Source of the DNA: Desulfuromonadaceae bacterium
Lineage (GTDB): Bacteria > Desulfobacterota > Desulfuromonadia > Geobacterales > Pseudopelobacteraceae
Reading direction: 5' to 3'
Length of the DNA: 54,444 bases
Assembly: GCA_028712665.1 (NCBI GenBank)
Contig: JAQTRC010000010.1
Coordinates: 1-54,444, forward strand
Below the pieces are notes generated by a model, which searched no databases, had not been told where the DNA came from, and worked only from the letters and a program-made list of their open reading frames with translations. Numbering within the stretch: the stretch's first letter is position 1; every line of letters begins with the position of its first letter. Below are positions 8,313 to 16,992 of the stretch, in pieces. The position numbers and the translations under genes were made by a program.

Positions 8313-8940
8313 CTACATTGATTTCAATAATAGAAAGGCTCGTTCCTGCTACATCGCCGAACGATTCGGCGGCTACATCAAAGGCAGGGTGCTGGATGTC
8401 GGGTGCGATCGGGCGCTGCTCAAAACTTTGATACCGGGACTGGAGTACACCGGCATCGACTTCGGCGGCACCCCGGACATGATGATTAATCTTGAAGAGA
8501 TCGACCGGCTCCCCTTTGAGGACAATAGTTTCGACTGCGTAGTCTGCTCCGACGTGCTGGAACATTTGGACAACCTGCATCATATTTTCGGAGAGTTGAT
8601 AAGGGTCTCCTCCCGCTACCTGATCCTCTCGCTCCCCAACAACTGGACAAACGCCCGCCGTCCATTGGAAAAAGGGCGCGGTTCATTCGACAAGTACGGT
8701 CTCCCTCCAGACAGGCCCAAGGATCGCCACAAATGGTTTTTCAGTTTCACCGAGGCCAGGGATTTCATCATGAGCCGATTGGCGCCAGATAAACTTACCT
8801 TGCTGGAGATGCTTGCTACGGAAAAGCCGCGACCTCTTATCACCCGTCTGTATCGCAGGCTGTTTTATCCAAAACAGGAGTGTTATCTCAACCGCTACGC
8901 CCATACTTTCTGGGTCGTTCTGCAAAAACAGGTCTATTAG
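8302..8940 (+). CDS. Class I SAM-dependent methyltransferase
   Basis: A 212-aa protein with a Rossmann-type SAM site: motif I VLDVGCDRALL, the acidic YTGIDFGG, and LPFEDNSFDCVVCSDVLEHL, as in the Methyltransf_11 family. I chose ATG at 8302 because the N-terminus MRVDYIDFNNRKARSCYI leads directly into motif I; a longer frame from 8077 would run inside the previous gene. Its place among glycosyltransferases suggests methylation of a sugar or of a glycan end. The substrate cannot be read from the sequence. Confidence 0.85.
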   Translation: MRVDYIDFNNRKARSCYIAERFGGYIKGRVLDVGCDRALLKTLIPGLEYTGIDFGGTPDMMINLEEIDRLPFEDNSFDCVVCSDVLEHLDNLHHIFGELIRVSSRYLILSLPNNWTNARRPLEKGRGSFDKYGLPPDRPKDRHKWFFSFTEARDFIMSRLAPDKLTLLEMLATEKPRPLITRLYRRLFYPKQECYLNRYAHTFWVVLQKQVY

Positions 8941-8956
8941 AGAAGACAGGGGTTAA

Positions 8957-10066
8957 ATGAAATTCCGAATACTTCATACTGAATGGTCCTCCGGCTGGGG
9001 AGGCCAGGAACAGCGCATCATCCTTGAATGCCGGAAGATGATGGCACTAGGTCATTTTGTGATCATCGCCTGTCAGCCGGGCAGCGGCATTCTGGCGGCC
9101 GCCCGCAGAGAGGGTATCCCGGCCGAAGAGGTCATCATCCGGGGGGGATGGGATCTGGCGGCGGTCATGAATATCCGCCGGCTTATCAGGAAACACGATA
9201 TCACCATCGTCAACACCCACAGCGGCAAGGACACCTGGGTCGGCGGCATTGCCGCGAAACTGGCCGGGGCCGGATTTTTCAGGACCAGACACCTCTCATT
9301 GCGGGTATCCAACAGCCCGCTCAACTTTATCCATCGCCTGGCGGACGGAATCATAACTACCGGCGAGGCCATCAGGGAGGAGTTGATCTCCCACAACAGG
9401 GTTGCACCCGACCGGGTCGTATCGATTGCGACCGGTGTGAACGTGGATCGCTTCAATCCTGAAACTGTTGAGAAAAACAGCCGCTTGGCTGAAGAGCTGG
9501 GAGTTCCGCCGGATTGCAGAGTGGTCACCATGGTGGCGGTACTACGGAGCATGAAGCGCCATGACCTGCTGGTTGAAGCCGCTGTGCAGGTTCGCGCGCT
9601 ATGCCCATCGGTCCGGTTTCTGGTAGTGGGAGACGGTCCCTGCCGGGAACAGACGGAGCGGTTGGTGCGAGAGAGAGCTCTTGCCGACATCTTCGTCTTT
9701 ACCGGCCATCGCTCGGACATACCGGCCATTTTTGCCCTCTCCGACGTGGTTGTGCTCACATCAGACCGTAATGAGGGGGTCCCCCAGTCGCTCAGCCAGG
9801 CCATGGCCATGGCGCGACCCGTAGTGGCTTCGCCAATCGGCAGCATCCCGGAACTAGTCAGAGACGGGGTTACGGGACTTCTGGCCGATCCCGGCAGTGC
9901 GGCCTCTTTCGCCGAACAAATTGTCCGGCTCCTGAATAATGACGGTTTGCGGCTCACCCTTGGTCTTGCCGCACGGAAACATATCGTCGGGCACTATACC
10001 GATGATGCCATGGCGCTCGCCACCGCTTCGTTCTATGCCAAGAAGAGCAGACAGAGGGAGAGCTGA
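8957..10066 (+). CDS. Glycosyltransferase family 4
   Basis: A 369-aa GT-B enzyme. The N-terminal acceptor domain begins ILHTEWSSGWGGQEQRIILE, with the glycine-rich acceptor/phosphate loop. The donor domain has VVTMVAVLRSMKRHDLLVEAA, FLVVGDGPCREQ and the GT4 signature region SDRNEGVPQSLSQAMAMARPVVAS, in which E of NEGVP corresponds to the catalytic-site glutamate. It sits between two methyltransferases in a plus-strand operon, so an outer-core or O-chain sugar transfer is likely. A ribosome site AGGGG precedes the ATG. Confidence 0.9.
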   Translation: MKFRILHTEWSSGWGGQEQRIILECRKMMALGHFVIIACQPGSGILAAARREGIPAEEVIIRGGWDLAAVMNIRRLIRKHDITIVNTHSGKDTWVGGIAAKLAGAGFFRTRHLSLRVSNSPLNFIHRLADGIITTGEAIREELISHNRVAPDRVVSIATGVNVDRFNPETVEKNSRLAEELGVPPDCRVVTMVAVLRSMKRHDLLVEAAVQVRALCPSVRFLVVGDGPCREQTERLVRERALADIFVFTGHRSDIPAIFALSDVVVLTSDRNEGVPQSLSQAMAMARPVVASPIGSIPELVRDGVTGLLADPGSAASFAEQIVRLLNNDGLRLTLGLAARKHIVGHYTDDAMALATASFYAKKSRQRES

Positions 10067-10067
10067 C

Positions 10068-10850
10068 ATGCCGAACCATCCCCCCGCTATCAGGTCCGCC
10101 TCCCATCCGCTAACCAATCAGAAAATTTTCGACTTGATTCTGCAAGAGGATATCGGTTCCAAACGTATCCTTGACATCGGTGCAGGGCGCGGCTATATGG
10201 CGAGAAAACTGGGGGGCTATCTGGCGGGAAAAGGATTGGACCCTCGTGACGTCCTGGTAGCCTGCGACCTGTTTCCGGAGTTTTTCGAATATGAAGGGGT
10301 GGAGTGCATAAAGGTCAACGCAATCGACCGCCTCCCCTTCGACAACAACAGCTTCGATATCGTCTACGCCATCGAGGTCGTAGAGCATCTTCAGAATCCC
10401 TATGCCTTTATCGGCGAGATATTCAGAATAGTGAAACCGGGCGGTTCGATCCTGCTTTCGATGCCGAACATCCTCAACATCTCTTCCCGGATATCCTTTT
10501 TTCTGAACGGATTTCACGTTCTGTTCGAACCGCTCTCTTTCAAGGATGAGGATGCAGGGAGGCTTTGCGGGCATATCATGCCTCTCAGCTACTTCTATAT
10601 CGAGCACGGCATGAGAAAATCGGGGTTCGTCCGGACGGATGTTTTCCCGGACAAGTTCAAAAAATCGAATCTGGCGCTCTATTACCTCTGCGGCATAATG
10701 TTCAAGGCGGCCTTCCGGAGATTTGTGCGGCAGATTATCAGGAAAAACCCCTATCTGTACGAGGTCAACAGAGAGGCTCTGTCTCAAGTAAACTCAAAGA
10801 CCCTTCTTTGCTCACGAAGCTGCATCATGCGGGGCTTGAAGCCCCGATGA
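10068..10850 (+). CDS. Class I SAM-dependent methyltransferase
   Basis: A 260-aa methyltransferase, different from the one at 8302-8940. Motif I is ILDIGAGRGYMARKL; then come VLVACDLFPEF and LPFDNNSFDIVYAIEVVEHLQNP, and GGSILLSMPN at the fifth strand. The C-terminal part is basic with aromatic clusters. The ATG at 10068 follows GAGGGAGAGC. The stop overlaps the start of the next glycosyltransferase (ATGA), so the genes are coupled. Methylation of a lipid-linked or LPS sugar is inferred from context only. Confidence 0.85.
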   Translation: MPNHPPAIRSASHPLTNQKIFDLILQEDIGSKRILDIGAGRGYMARKLGGYLAGKGLDPRDVLVACDLFPEFFEYEGVECIKVNAIDRLPFDNNSFDIVYAIEVVEHLQNPYAFIGEIFRIVKPGGSILLSMPNILNISSRISFFLNGFHVLFEPLSFKDEDAGRLCGHIMPLSYFYIEHGMRKSGFVRTDVFPDKFKKSNLALYYLCGIMFKAAFRRFVRQIIRKNPYLYEVNREALSQVNSKTLLCSRSCIMRGLKPR

Positions 10851-11998
10851 AGATCGCACTGGTCAGATACCGCTACACCCCGTTCGGCGGCGCGGAACGC
10901 TACATGTCCCGCCTGATCGATGAGTTGCGTAAGCAGGGGCACGAGGTGCACATCTTTGCCGCTTCCTGGAATACGGGGGGTGAAACCGGCATTACAATCC
11001 ATCGCGTACCGGTAATTACATTGACCGGCTGGCTGAAGTCTCTGACCTTCTCGCTCAACAGCCGCAGACTCATTCAGCGTGAGCGGCCCGACATCGTCTT
11101 CAGCCTGGAGAGAACCCTTTATCAGGATATCTACCGCGCCGGCGACGGTTGCCACCGGCAATGGCTGATACAAAAAAATCTGGGGCGGGGCATCCTGCAC
11201 AAAGCCTTGACTTGGATGAACCCGGTGCAACTGGCCTACATCTGGCTTGAGCGGAGGATGTTCACCAATCCCCGGCTCAAGGCGATCATTGCCAATTCAG
11301 AGGCCGGCAGACAGGATATCATAAGGCTCTATGGAGTCGATCCTGCACGCATTCATCTGATTCATAACGGTATCGAACCGGTCAACCATGACCAGACCGC
11401 CCGGGAACGACAACGATCTGAATTGGCACAGGAATTTACCCTGGGAGACGAATTGCGGCTCCTGTACGTAGGATCTGGCTTCCGCCGCAAAGGGGTGGCT
11501 ACAGCGATTGCGGCAGCCGCGCGTCTGGAGACGCCGTTTAAGTTGTTCGTCGTAGGCAAGGGGAGAACGGGCAGTTACCGCCGATTGGCAAAGCGTCTGG
11601 GGATCGCCGAGAGGGTTGTTTTCACCGGCCCGCGCAGAGATGTGGAGCGTTTTTATCTGGGGTGCGACCTGTTCATTTTTCCGACTCTCTATGACCCGTT
11701 CAGCAATGCCACGCTGGAAGCGATGGCCCATGGCCTGCCGGTCATAACCAGCCATTTTAACGGTGTGTCCGAATTGATTAGTTCGGGAGAAAATGCTTTT
11801 GTTGTACAAGATCCGCTGGATACGAGCTCTTTTAGTGACTGCCTGAATAGCTTGACGGACGAGAATCTACGGAGGGAGATGGGCAAACGAGCGGCGGAAA
11901 CGGCATCACCCTTCACGATTCAGCGAAATGTGCAGGATACACTGGCGGTGATCGAGGTGGTTGCATATCATAAAGACCCACGGGAGACCTTTCCATGA
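10847..11998 (+). CDS. Glycosyltransferase family 4, WaaG-like
   Basis: A 383-aa GT4 enzyme. It begins MKIALVRYRYTPFGGAERYMSRLID, as in LPS glucosyltransferase I (WaaG/RfaG), and has the WaaG-like segment SLERTLYQDIYRAGDGCHRQW near residues 82-103. The donor site reads LLYVGSGFRRKGVATAIAA and TLYDPFSNATLEAMAHGLPVI. WaaG adds the first outer-core glucose to heptose II. The ATG at 10847 overlaps the upstream stop; a longer frame from 10565 lies in the methyltransferase gene and is rejected. The last bases overlap the tcdA start. Confidence 0.85.
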   Translation: MKIALVRYRYTPFGGAERYMSRLIDELRKQGHEVHIFAASWNTGGETGITIHRVPVITLTGWLKSLTFSLNSRRLIQRERPDIVFSLERTLYQDIYRAGDGCHRQWLIQKNLGRGILHKALTWMNPVQLAYIWLERRMFTNPRLKAIIANSEAGRQDIIRLYGVDPARIHLIHNGIEPVNHDQTARERQRSELAQEFTLGDELRLLYVGSGFRRKGVATAIAAAARLETPFKLFVVGKGRTGSYRRLAKRLGIAERVVFTGPRRDVERFYLGCDLFIFPTLYDPFSNATLEAMAHGLPVITSHFNGVSELISSGENAFVVQDPLDTSSFSDCLNSLTDENLRREMGKRAAETASPFTIQRNVQDTLAVIEVVAYHKDPRETFP

Positions 11999-12765
11999 CG
12001 TTGCATAGATTTTCCCGCACCGAACTGCTGATCGGAGCCGGCGGCCTGGAACTGCTTCGGAGTAAACGGGTGGTGATCTGCGGCATTGGCGGAGTCGGCA
12101 GCTATGCCGCCGAAGCCATGGGACGTGCCGGGATCGGTCATATCACGCTGGTTGACTTTGACGACATCTGCCTGACTAACGTCAACCGCCAGATCCAAGC
12201 CCTTACCAGCACGGTCGGCTTTTCCAAGGTTGAGATCATGGCGGCAAGACTGCGCGACATCAATCCATCCGCTGAAATTGTACCGGTCAGGGCTTTCTTT
12301 AGAGAGGAGAATGCCGCTGAACTCCTCACACCCAGACCGGATTACGTGCTGGACGCCATCGACCATTTCACCTCCAAGTCGGCCTTGATCAAACTCTGCC
12401 GCGAGCTCGAAATTCCGGTAATATCAAGCATGGGAGCAGCCAACAAGCTCGATCCGACCAAGATTCATGTGTCGGACATTTCGGCCACGCGAAACTGCCG
12501 CATGGCCCGCAGTATGCGAAAAATGCTGAGAAAGGCCGGTATCGAAAGCGGAGTGCAGGTGGTCTACTCCACTGAGGAGCACCGGGAACTCACCCCATCA
12601 TCCAGCGGTTGCGGCGCGGAGTGCATCTGTCCGAATCAGGAAGAAGAGATATTCCGCTGTGAGCATCGCCGGATGATTTTGGGGAGCATCTCATACATCC
12701 CATCGATTTTCGGGCTGACAATGGCAGGAGTCGCGATAAATGACTTGCTGAATGCAGATCCTTAG
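11995..12765 (+). CDS. tcdA: tRNA threonylcarbamoyladenosine dehydratase
   Basis: A 256-aa ThiF/E1-like enzyme. TcdA uses ATP to cyclise t6A37 of tRNAs to ct6A. The nucleotide loop is GIGGVGS at 30-36, followed by DFDDICLTNVNRQIQA (54-69) with the Arg/Gln residues typical of this adenylating fold. A Cys-rich segment CGAECIC at 205-211 is a candidate for the family's active cysteine region. It overlaps the WaaG-like gene by four bases, so it is co-transcribed with the LPS genes although its role is in tRNA modification. Confidence 0.92.
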   Translation: MTLHRFSRTELLIGAGGLELLRSKRVVICGIGGVGSYAAEAMGRAGIGHITLVDFDDICLTNVNRQIQALTSTVGFSKVEIMAARLRDINPSAEIVPVRAFFREENAAELLTPRPDYVLDAIDHFTSKSALIKLCRELEIPVISSMGAANKLDPTKIHVSDISATRNCRMARSMRKMLRKAGIESGVQVVYSTEEHRELTPSSSGCGAECICPNQEEEIFRCEHRRMILGSISYIPSIFGLTMAGVAINDLLNADP

Positions 12766-13126
12766 AAATTATCAGCATTTTTACATTAAACGGCGAGGTA
12801 TGATGTTTTTTATATTGACAACCCTGAGAAATAAAGGGTAACGTCCAAATAACCTCGCGTTAGTTTCCAGGCACTCGAAAAGAAACCCCTTTGATATCTT
12901 CGCAAGCTACTTTGTACGAACCTCTATATAAATGAATTCATATTGTCCTCTAAAATCAGAGATATATCAGCCAAGGCAGGTTCCTTCAACTAATCCTCAA
13001 ATCCTTATAAACAGGATAACTTCTAACTTGTTAAAAGGTTTTTTTCGCAAATACTTTCCGGCACAATAAACTTGATAATTGTTCACAACACCCTATATTC
13101 ATGCAAAATTTCGCGCAGGAGAACAG
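12766..13126. other. Intergenic region upstream of rho
   Basis: About 360 AT-rich bases separate tcdA and rho. TTGACA occurs at 12815-12820 but has only a weak -10 match. No open frame with protein character and no clear terminator hairpin were seen. The region could hold an autoregulatory leader for rho, which several bacteria have, but the only supported site is the promoter near 13072. Confidence 0.4.
13072..13099 (+). promoter_or_regulatory. Candidate sigma70 promoter for rho
   Basis: TTGATA at 13072-13077 and TATATT at 13094-13099 are separated by 16 bases. A start site near 13106 would leave a leader of about 20 nt before the ATG at 13127. Both boxes match consensus at five of six positions. 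Confidence 0.5.
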
Positions 13127-14374
13127 ATGAATTTACAAGAACTTAAAGGCAAGAAAATCAGTGATCTGAACGCAATAGCGCGTGAGCTAAACATCGAGGG
13201 AGCATCCAGCCTGCGCAAGCAAGATCTGATCTTTGCCATCCTTAATGCCCAGACAGAGCAGAACGGTTCAATTTTTGGCGAAGGTGTTCTGGAAACCCTC
13301 CAGGACGGTTTTGGCTTTCTGAGAGCCACTGATTACAACTATCTTCCGGGGCCTGATGACATTTATGTTTCTCCAAGCCAGATCCGGCGTTTCAACCTGC
13401 GTACAGGCGACACTGTTTCAGGCCAGATCAGGCCTCCCAAAGAGGGCGAACGCTATTTTGCGCTGCTGAAAGTGGAGGAGGTCAATCACGAATCACCGGA
13501 AGTCGCGCGCGACAAGATACTTTTTGACAACTTGACCCCGCTCTACCCGCTGAAAAAGCTCAAACTTGAAACGACCCCGGACAATATGCCGATGCGCGTG
13601 ATCGAGTTGGTAGCGCCGATCGGAATGGGGCAACGCGGCCTTATAGTAGCTCCTCCTCGAACCGGCAAAACAATGTTGATCCAGAACATCGCCAACTCGA
13701 TAGCCGCCAATCACCCCGAAGTCTATCTGATAGTTCTTCTGATCGACGAGCGCCCGGAGGAAGTGACCGATATGCAGCGTTCGGTCAACGGCGAAGTTGT
13801 ATCCTCAACCTTCGACGAGCCGGCCACACGCCATGTCCAGGTGGCCGAGATGGTCATAGAGAAGGCCAAACGACTTGTCGAACACAAAAAAGATGTTGTC
13901 ATCCTGCTGGATTCAATAACAAGGCTTGCACGGGCCTACAACACCGTGCTCCCCCCTTCCGGCAAGATTCTGACCGGCGGCGTGGACGCCAATGCACTTC
14001 AAAAACCTAAGCGTTTTTTCGGCGCCGCCCGCAATATAGAAGAGGGTGGTTCGCTGACCATCATTGCAACAGCTCTGGTAGACACCGGCAGCAAGATGGA
14101 TGAAGTAATTTTCGAGGAGTTCAAGGGGACAGGCAACATGGAACTGCACCTTGATCGCAAGCTGGTTGAGAAGCGCACTTTCCCTGCGATTGACATAAAC
14201 AAATCCGGAACCCGCAAGGAGGAGTTGCTGATAGAAAAAGTCTCCCTGAACCGGATCTGGATCCTGCGCAAGGTGATTCACCCGATGAATGTGGTAGACA
14301 GCATGGAGTTCCTGCTGGACAAGCTCTCTGAAGCCAAGACCAATCAGAATTTTCTGGATTCAATGTCGAAATAG
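13127..14374 (+). CDS. rho: Transcription termination factor Rho
   Basis: Rho is the hexameric RNA helicase that ends transcription of untranslated RNA. The protein is 415 aa, the usual length. It has an N-terminal Rho_N helical part ([20 protein letters not shown]), the RNA-binding cold-shock-like domain with GFGFLRA near residues 61-67, and the Walker A loop APPRTGKT at 175-182. [10 protein letters not shown] and [21 protein letters not shown] form the secondary RNA site. I chose ATG at 13127 after CAGGAG; a TTG at 13079 would add 16 residues not seen in the family and would overlap the promoter. A repeat element lies 16 bases beyond the stop. Confidence 0.97.
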   Translation: MNLQELKGKKISDLNAIARELNIEGASSLRKQDLIFAILNAQTEQNGSIFGEGVLETLQDGFGFLRATDYNYLPGPDDIYVSPSQIRRFNLRTGDTVSGQIRPPKEGERYFALLKVEEVNHESPEVARDKILFDNLTPLYPLKKLKLETTPDNMPMRVIELVAPIGMGQRGLIVAPPRTGKTMLIQNIANSIAANHPEVYLIVLLIDERPEEVTDMQRSVNGEVVSSTFDEPATRHVQVAEMVIEKAKRLVEHKKDVVILLDSITRLARAYNTVLPPSGKILTGGVDANALQKPKRFFGAARNIEEGGSLTIIATALVDTGSKMDEVIFEEFKGTGNMELHLDRKLVEKRTFPAIDINKSGTRKEELLIEKVSLNRIWILRKVIHPMNVVDSMEFLLDKLSEAKTNQNFLDSMSK

Positions 14375-14390
14375 CTGGTAGTTTTAGATA

Positions 14391-14576
14391 CGAAAAGGAG
14401 GAGTTTTTTGTTCTGGCAAGTAAATGAAAGGATTGCGCGGAGGCGTACTTCAGTACGTCGCACAATTTTGCATGCAAAATTGGACCGCGTTGGCGCCCGC
14501 AGGGTGAGGCCGAAGGCCGAAGTCACAAAGCAATACTGAAGATTGACGCCGCCAGAGCGAAAAAGAACCCTTTTCG
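14391..14576. repeat. MITE-like element with imperfect 26-27 bp terminal inverted repeats
   Basis: The left end (14391-14417) reads CGAAAAGG, a T-run, TTCTGGC; the right end (14551-14576) is its imperfect inverse, GCCAGAG, an A-run, CCTTTTCG. Inside are a 20-base perfect palindrome at 14463-14482 (CAATTTTGCATGCAAAATTG), the hairpin CGTACTTCAGTACG near 14444-14457, and a further inverted pair built on CTTCAGTA and TACTGAAG. No coding frame is credible. It fills most of the rho-rpmE gap. The layout fits a small non-autonomous mobile element or a structured repeat; copies elsewhere in the genome would decide this. Confidence 0.65.
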
Positions 14577-14691
14577 GACGGAAAACAGAAAATGGTTGCA
14601 AAAAAATTCCCAAATCGCTACGATCATAAACTGATGTTCAGATTTGATCCAATTTACTCTATCAAATAAATAGTACCGTAAGGAGGAAGAT

Positions 14692-14892
14692 ATGAAAGAA
14701 GGTATTCACCCGTTGTATTCCGATGTAACCGTCAAGTGCCTCTGCGGGAACACGTTCCAAACAAGGTCCACACGTAAGGAGATCAATACCGAGATCTGTT
14801 CGGCATGCCACCCGTTTTTCACAGGCAAGCAGAAACTGGTTGACACCGCTGGCCGTGTTGAGCGCTTCAAAAAACGTTACGGCCAGATCTGA
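14692..14892 (+). CDS. rpmE: 50S ribosomal protein L31
   Basis: A 66-aa L31 of the zinc-binding (C+) type: Cys at 16 and 18 in CLCGN and the CSAC pair at 37-40 followed by [21 protein letters not shown]31 bridges the ribosomal subunits. AGGAGG lies a few bases upstream of the ATG. The C+ form binds zinc and is replaced under zinc limitation in bacteria that have a C- paralogue; none is seen here. An intrinsic terminator follows the stop. Confidence 0.96.
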   Translation: MKEGIHPLYSDVTVKCLCGNTFQTRSTRKEINTEICSACHPFFTGKQKLVDTAGRVERFKKRYGQI

Positions 14893-14912
14893 TCTTCCGT
14901 CACGCAGACACA

Positions 14913-14949
14913 CAAAGGGGCTTTGTCGTGAGGCAAATCCCCTTTTTTT
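14913..14949 (+). terminator. Intrinsic terminator after rpmE
   Basis: AAGGGGCTTTG (14915-14925) pairs with CAAATCCCCTT (14934-14944) with one mismatch around an 8-base loop, followed by a T-run to 14949. Confidence 0.85.
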
Positions 14950-15049
14950 GCTCCAGCAATCCCTGATCCTGATACTACATCCAATTCAGAGCGTTCCATA
15001 TTCATAACAGTAAACCGTCTGTTTCCGGATATGGATCGAGCAGGTCTTT

Positions 15050-15745
15050 ATGAACAATGTTACTCTGATCGAACACACCCCCAACCCCGAACTGACGATA
15101 GCACTTGCCGCCAGGCTCTGCTATTCCCCCTCATCCATCAATGATCTGAGAGAAAAGTTGGAGGCGGCGGATATCGAGGTTTTTCTCGACAAGATCATGT
15201 CGCTGGGACACCATTCGGTTCTTGAACACGCCTCGTTCACCTTCGGCATCGAAGGAATTTCACGGGTCACAACGCACCAACTGGTCCGTCACCGTATAGC
15301 TTCATTCTCGCAGCAATCTCAGCGCTACGTCTCTCACAAGGAAGATTTCACCTCTATAATGCCGGACACCATCGCCGAAAACAGTGACGCAAGACAGATA
15401 TTTGCCTTCATGTCCGAGACCGTCCATAAGGCTTACGCGCAACTGATCGAGATTGGAATCCCGCCTGAGGATGCCCGTTATATTCTGCCAAATGCGACAG
15501 AGACAAAAATCATTATGACAATGAACGCCCGCGAACTGCTTCATTTTTTTGCAATGCGTTGCTGTCAGAGGGCCCAGTGGGAAATTCGTCAGATGAGTAT
15601 CGAGATGCTGCGGTTGGTAAAGAAGGTCGCGCCGGTTATATTCCGCGAGGCTGGGCCAGGCTGTGTATCCGGTTCCTGTCCGGAAGGCAAGTTCTGCTGC
15701 GGACAGACCCAGGAAGTGCGTGAGTTTTACAAAAATCTGGAATAA
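15050..15745 (+). CDS. thyX: FAD-dependent thymidylate synthase ThyX
   Basis: ThyX makes dTMP from dUMP using methylenetetrahydrofolate and reduced FAD. The 231-aa protein shows the ThyX motif RHRIASFSQQSQRY beginning at residue 80 (family pattern RHRxxSxxxxSxRY), an upstream GHHSVLEHASFTF block and a C-terminal RCCQRAQWEIRQ. The very C-terminus is Cys-rich (CVSGSCPEGKFCCG, near 203-216), an extension that might bind metal. ThyX instead of ThyA fits many anaerobes. No neighbour is obviously linked. Confidence 0.96.
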   Translation: MNNVTLIEHTPNPELTIALAARLCYSPSSINDLREKLEAADIEVFLDKIMSLGHHSVLEHASFTFGIEGISRVTTHQLVRHRIASFSQQSQRYVSHKEDFTSIMPDTIAENSDARQIFAFMSETVHKAYAQLIEIGIPPEDARYILPNATETKIIMTMNARELLHFFAMRCCQRAQWEIRQMSIEMLRLVKKVAPVIFREAGPGCVSGSCPEGKFCCGQTQEVREFYKNLE

Positions 15746-15775
15746 ACGAAATTTCGCAGTTATTCAAAAAATCCC

Positions 15776-15812
15776 TTCAGGCCCTAGCGGCTCCTCCTGT
15801 CAAGGGGGGAAT
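15776..15812. repeat. Possible fragment of the palindromic element family
   Basis: The reverse complement reads CCCCCTTGACAGGAGGAG, then AGGGCCTGAAGGG. This resembles the reverse complement of the right half of element C (CCCTTGACGG, then AGGGCCTAAAGGAGGGG). The arms are short here, so the assignment to the family is tentative. Confidence 0.4.
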
Positions 15813-15833
15813 TGAATCATCAAAAGAGGTTAC

Positions 15834-16763
15834 ATGGATAAGATACATGTCGGGGGCCAGGCGGTCATAGAAGGGGTAATGATGCGGGCGCCCCGTTCGG
15901 TTGCCATCGCGGTTCGCCGTCCGGATGGCGAGATAGTGGTCAGGAAAGAACTTGTGGTACCGCTCTCCGAGCGTTTTCCGATTGTGAAACTTCCGATCAT
16001 ACGAGGGGCTGTCGCGCTTTTCACCTCCCTCATCATCGGAATCAAGGCGCTCAATTTCTCGGCCAATGAGAGCATGACCGAGGTGGAAAAGGAAAAAGAG
16101 GGGGTCAAAGAGTCTGGAGGGGAACTCTCCTCGTGGGCCATGGCCGGTACCATGACGGTAGCGTTAGCCTTCGGCATCTGCCTCTTCTTCCTGTTTCCGC
16201 TATATCTGACCAAGATGATGATCCCGGTCATCGGCGACAACAACATCGTCTTTAACCTCGTGGACGGAGTTATAAGGGTTATAGTGTTTCTGCTCTACAT
16301 CTGGGCCATCTCCAGAATGAAGGATATCCAGCGGGTCTTCCAGTATCATGGAGCTGAGCACAAATCCATCTTCGCCTTCGAGGCCGGAGAAGAACTGATT
16401 GTAGAGAACGTCCGCCGCTTCAGCCGCCTGCACCCTCGCTGCGGAACCAGCTTCCTGCTGATCGTCATGCTGGTAAGCATCGGAGTCTTTTCGTTGATAC
16501 CCAAGCTCTGGCCATTCTATCTAAAGGCCGGTTCGCGCATCATCCTGCTGCCGATGATCGCCGGAATATCCTATGAATTCCTAAAATGGAGTGCAGCGAA
16601 CGAAAACCACCCTCTTGTAAAAATGATCATCGCCCCCGGCCTGGCTCTTCAGAGACTGACCACCCGCGAGCCTGACGACAGCCAGCTTGAAGTAGCCATA
16701 CGCTCTCTGAACGAGGCGCTGGAGGTTAATGCAGGCTACAAGGATGACCGACTCGTAGTGTAG
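15834..16763 (+). CDS. DUF1385 family membrane protein
   Basis: A 309-aa protein with the DUF1385 hallmarks: N-terminal VGGQAVIEGVMMRAPRSVAIAVR, a central IRGAVALFTSLIIGIKAL, and FQYHGAEHKSIFAFEAGEEL followed by HPRCGTSFLLIVML. Three or more hydrophobic segments (about residues 102-130, 140-160, 205-225) indicate an inner-membrane protein. Function is unknown; the conserved His/Glu/Cys residues suggest a metal or enzymatic site. In related genomes DUF1385 genes often sit next to prfA and prmC, but here prfA is about 22 kb away. Confidence 0.9.
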   Translation: MDKIHVGGQAVIEGVMMRAPRSVAIAVRRPDGEIVVRKELVVPLSERFPIVKLPIIRGAVALFTSLIIGIKALNFSANESMTEVEKEKEGVKESGGELSSWAMAGTMTVALAFGICLFFLFPLYLTKMMIPVIGDNNIVFNLVDGVIRVIVFLLYIWAISRMKDIQRVFQYHGAEHKSIFAFEAGEELIVENVRRFSRLHPRCGTSFLLIVMLVSIGVFSLIPKLWPFYLKAGSRIILLPMIAGISYEFLKWSAANENHPLVKMIIAPGLALQRLTTREPDDSQLEVAIRSLNEALEVNAGYKDDRLVV

Positions 16764-16776
16764 CAAGGAGACTAAC

Positions 16777-16974
16777 ATGTCATGCACCAGAACCGGAAAA
16801 GATTGTAAATGCACATACTCCTCCTGCTCCCGGCGGGGCAACTGCTGCCAATGCATCGCCTTCCACCGCGAACGGGGCGAGGGGACCGGCTGCATGTTTA
16901 CCCCGGCTGGTGAAAAGAGCTACGATCGCTCCTTAAAAAACCTGATGCTCGACTGCGGCGTCAGCCTGAACTGA
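16777..16974 (+). CDS. Small cysteine-rich protein (DUF6485-like)
   Basis: A 65-aa protein with seven Cys in the first 40 residues (CKCTYSSCSRRGNCCQCIAF) then HRERGEGTGCMF and a C-terminal SYDRSLKNL. The pattern fits the DUF6485 family of small, probably metal-binding proteins of anaerobes. A ribosome site AAGGAG lies 8 bases before the ATG. It lies 13 bases after the DUF1385 gene, so the two are probably co-transcribed. Its role is unknown. Confidence 0.8.
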   Translation: MSCTRTGKDCKCTYSSCSRRGNCCQCIAFHRERGEGTGCMFTPAGEKSYDRSLKNLMLDCGVSLN

Positions 16975-16992
16975 CCCACACTATCTCCTGCC

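Noticed and set aside
12815..12844. Promoter starting with TTGACA upstream of rho
   Set aside because: The -35 box is perfect but the -10 region matches only three of six positions; the site at 13072 is better.
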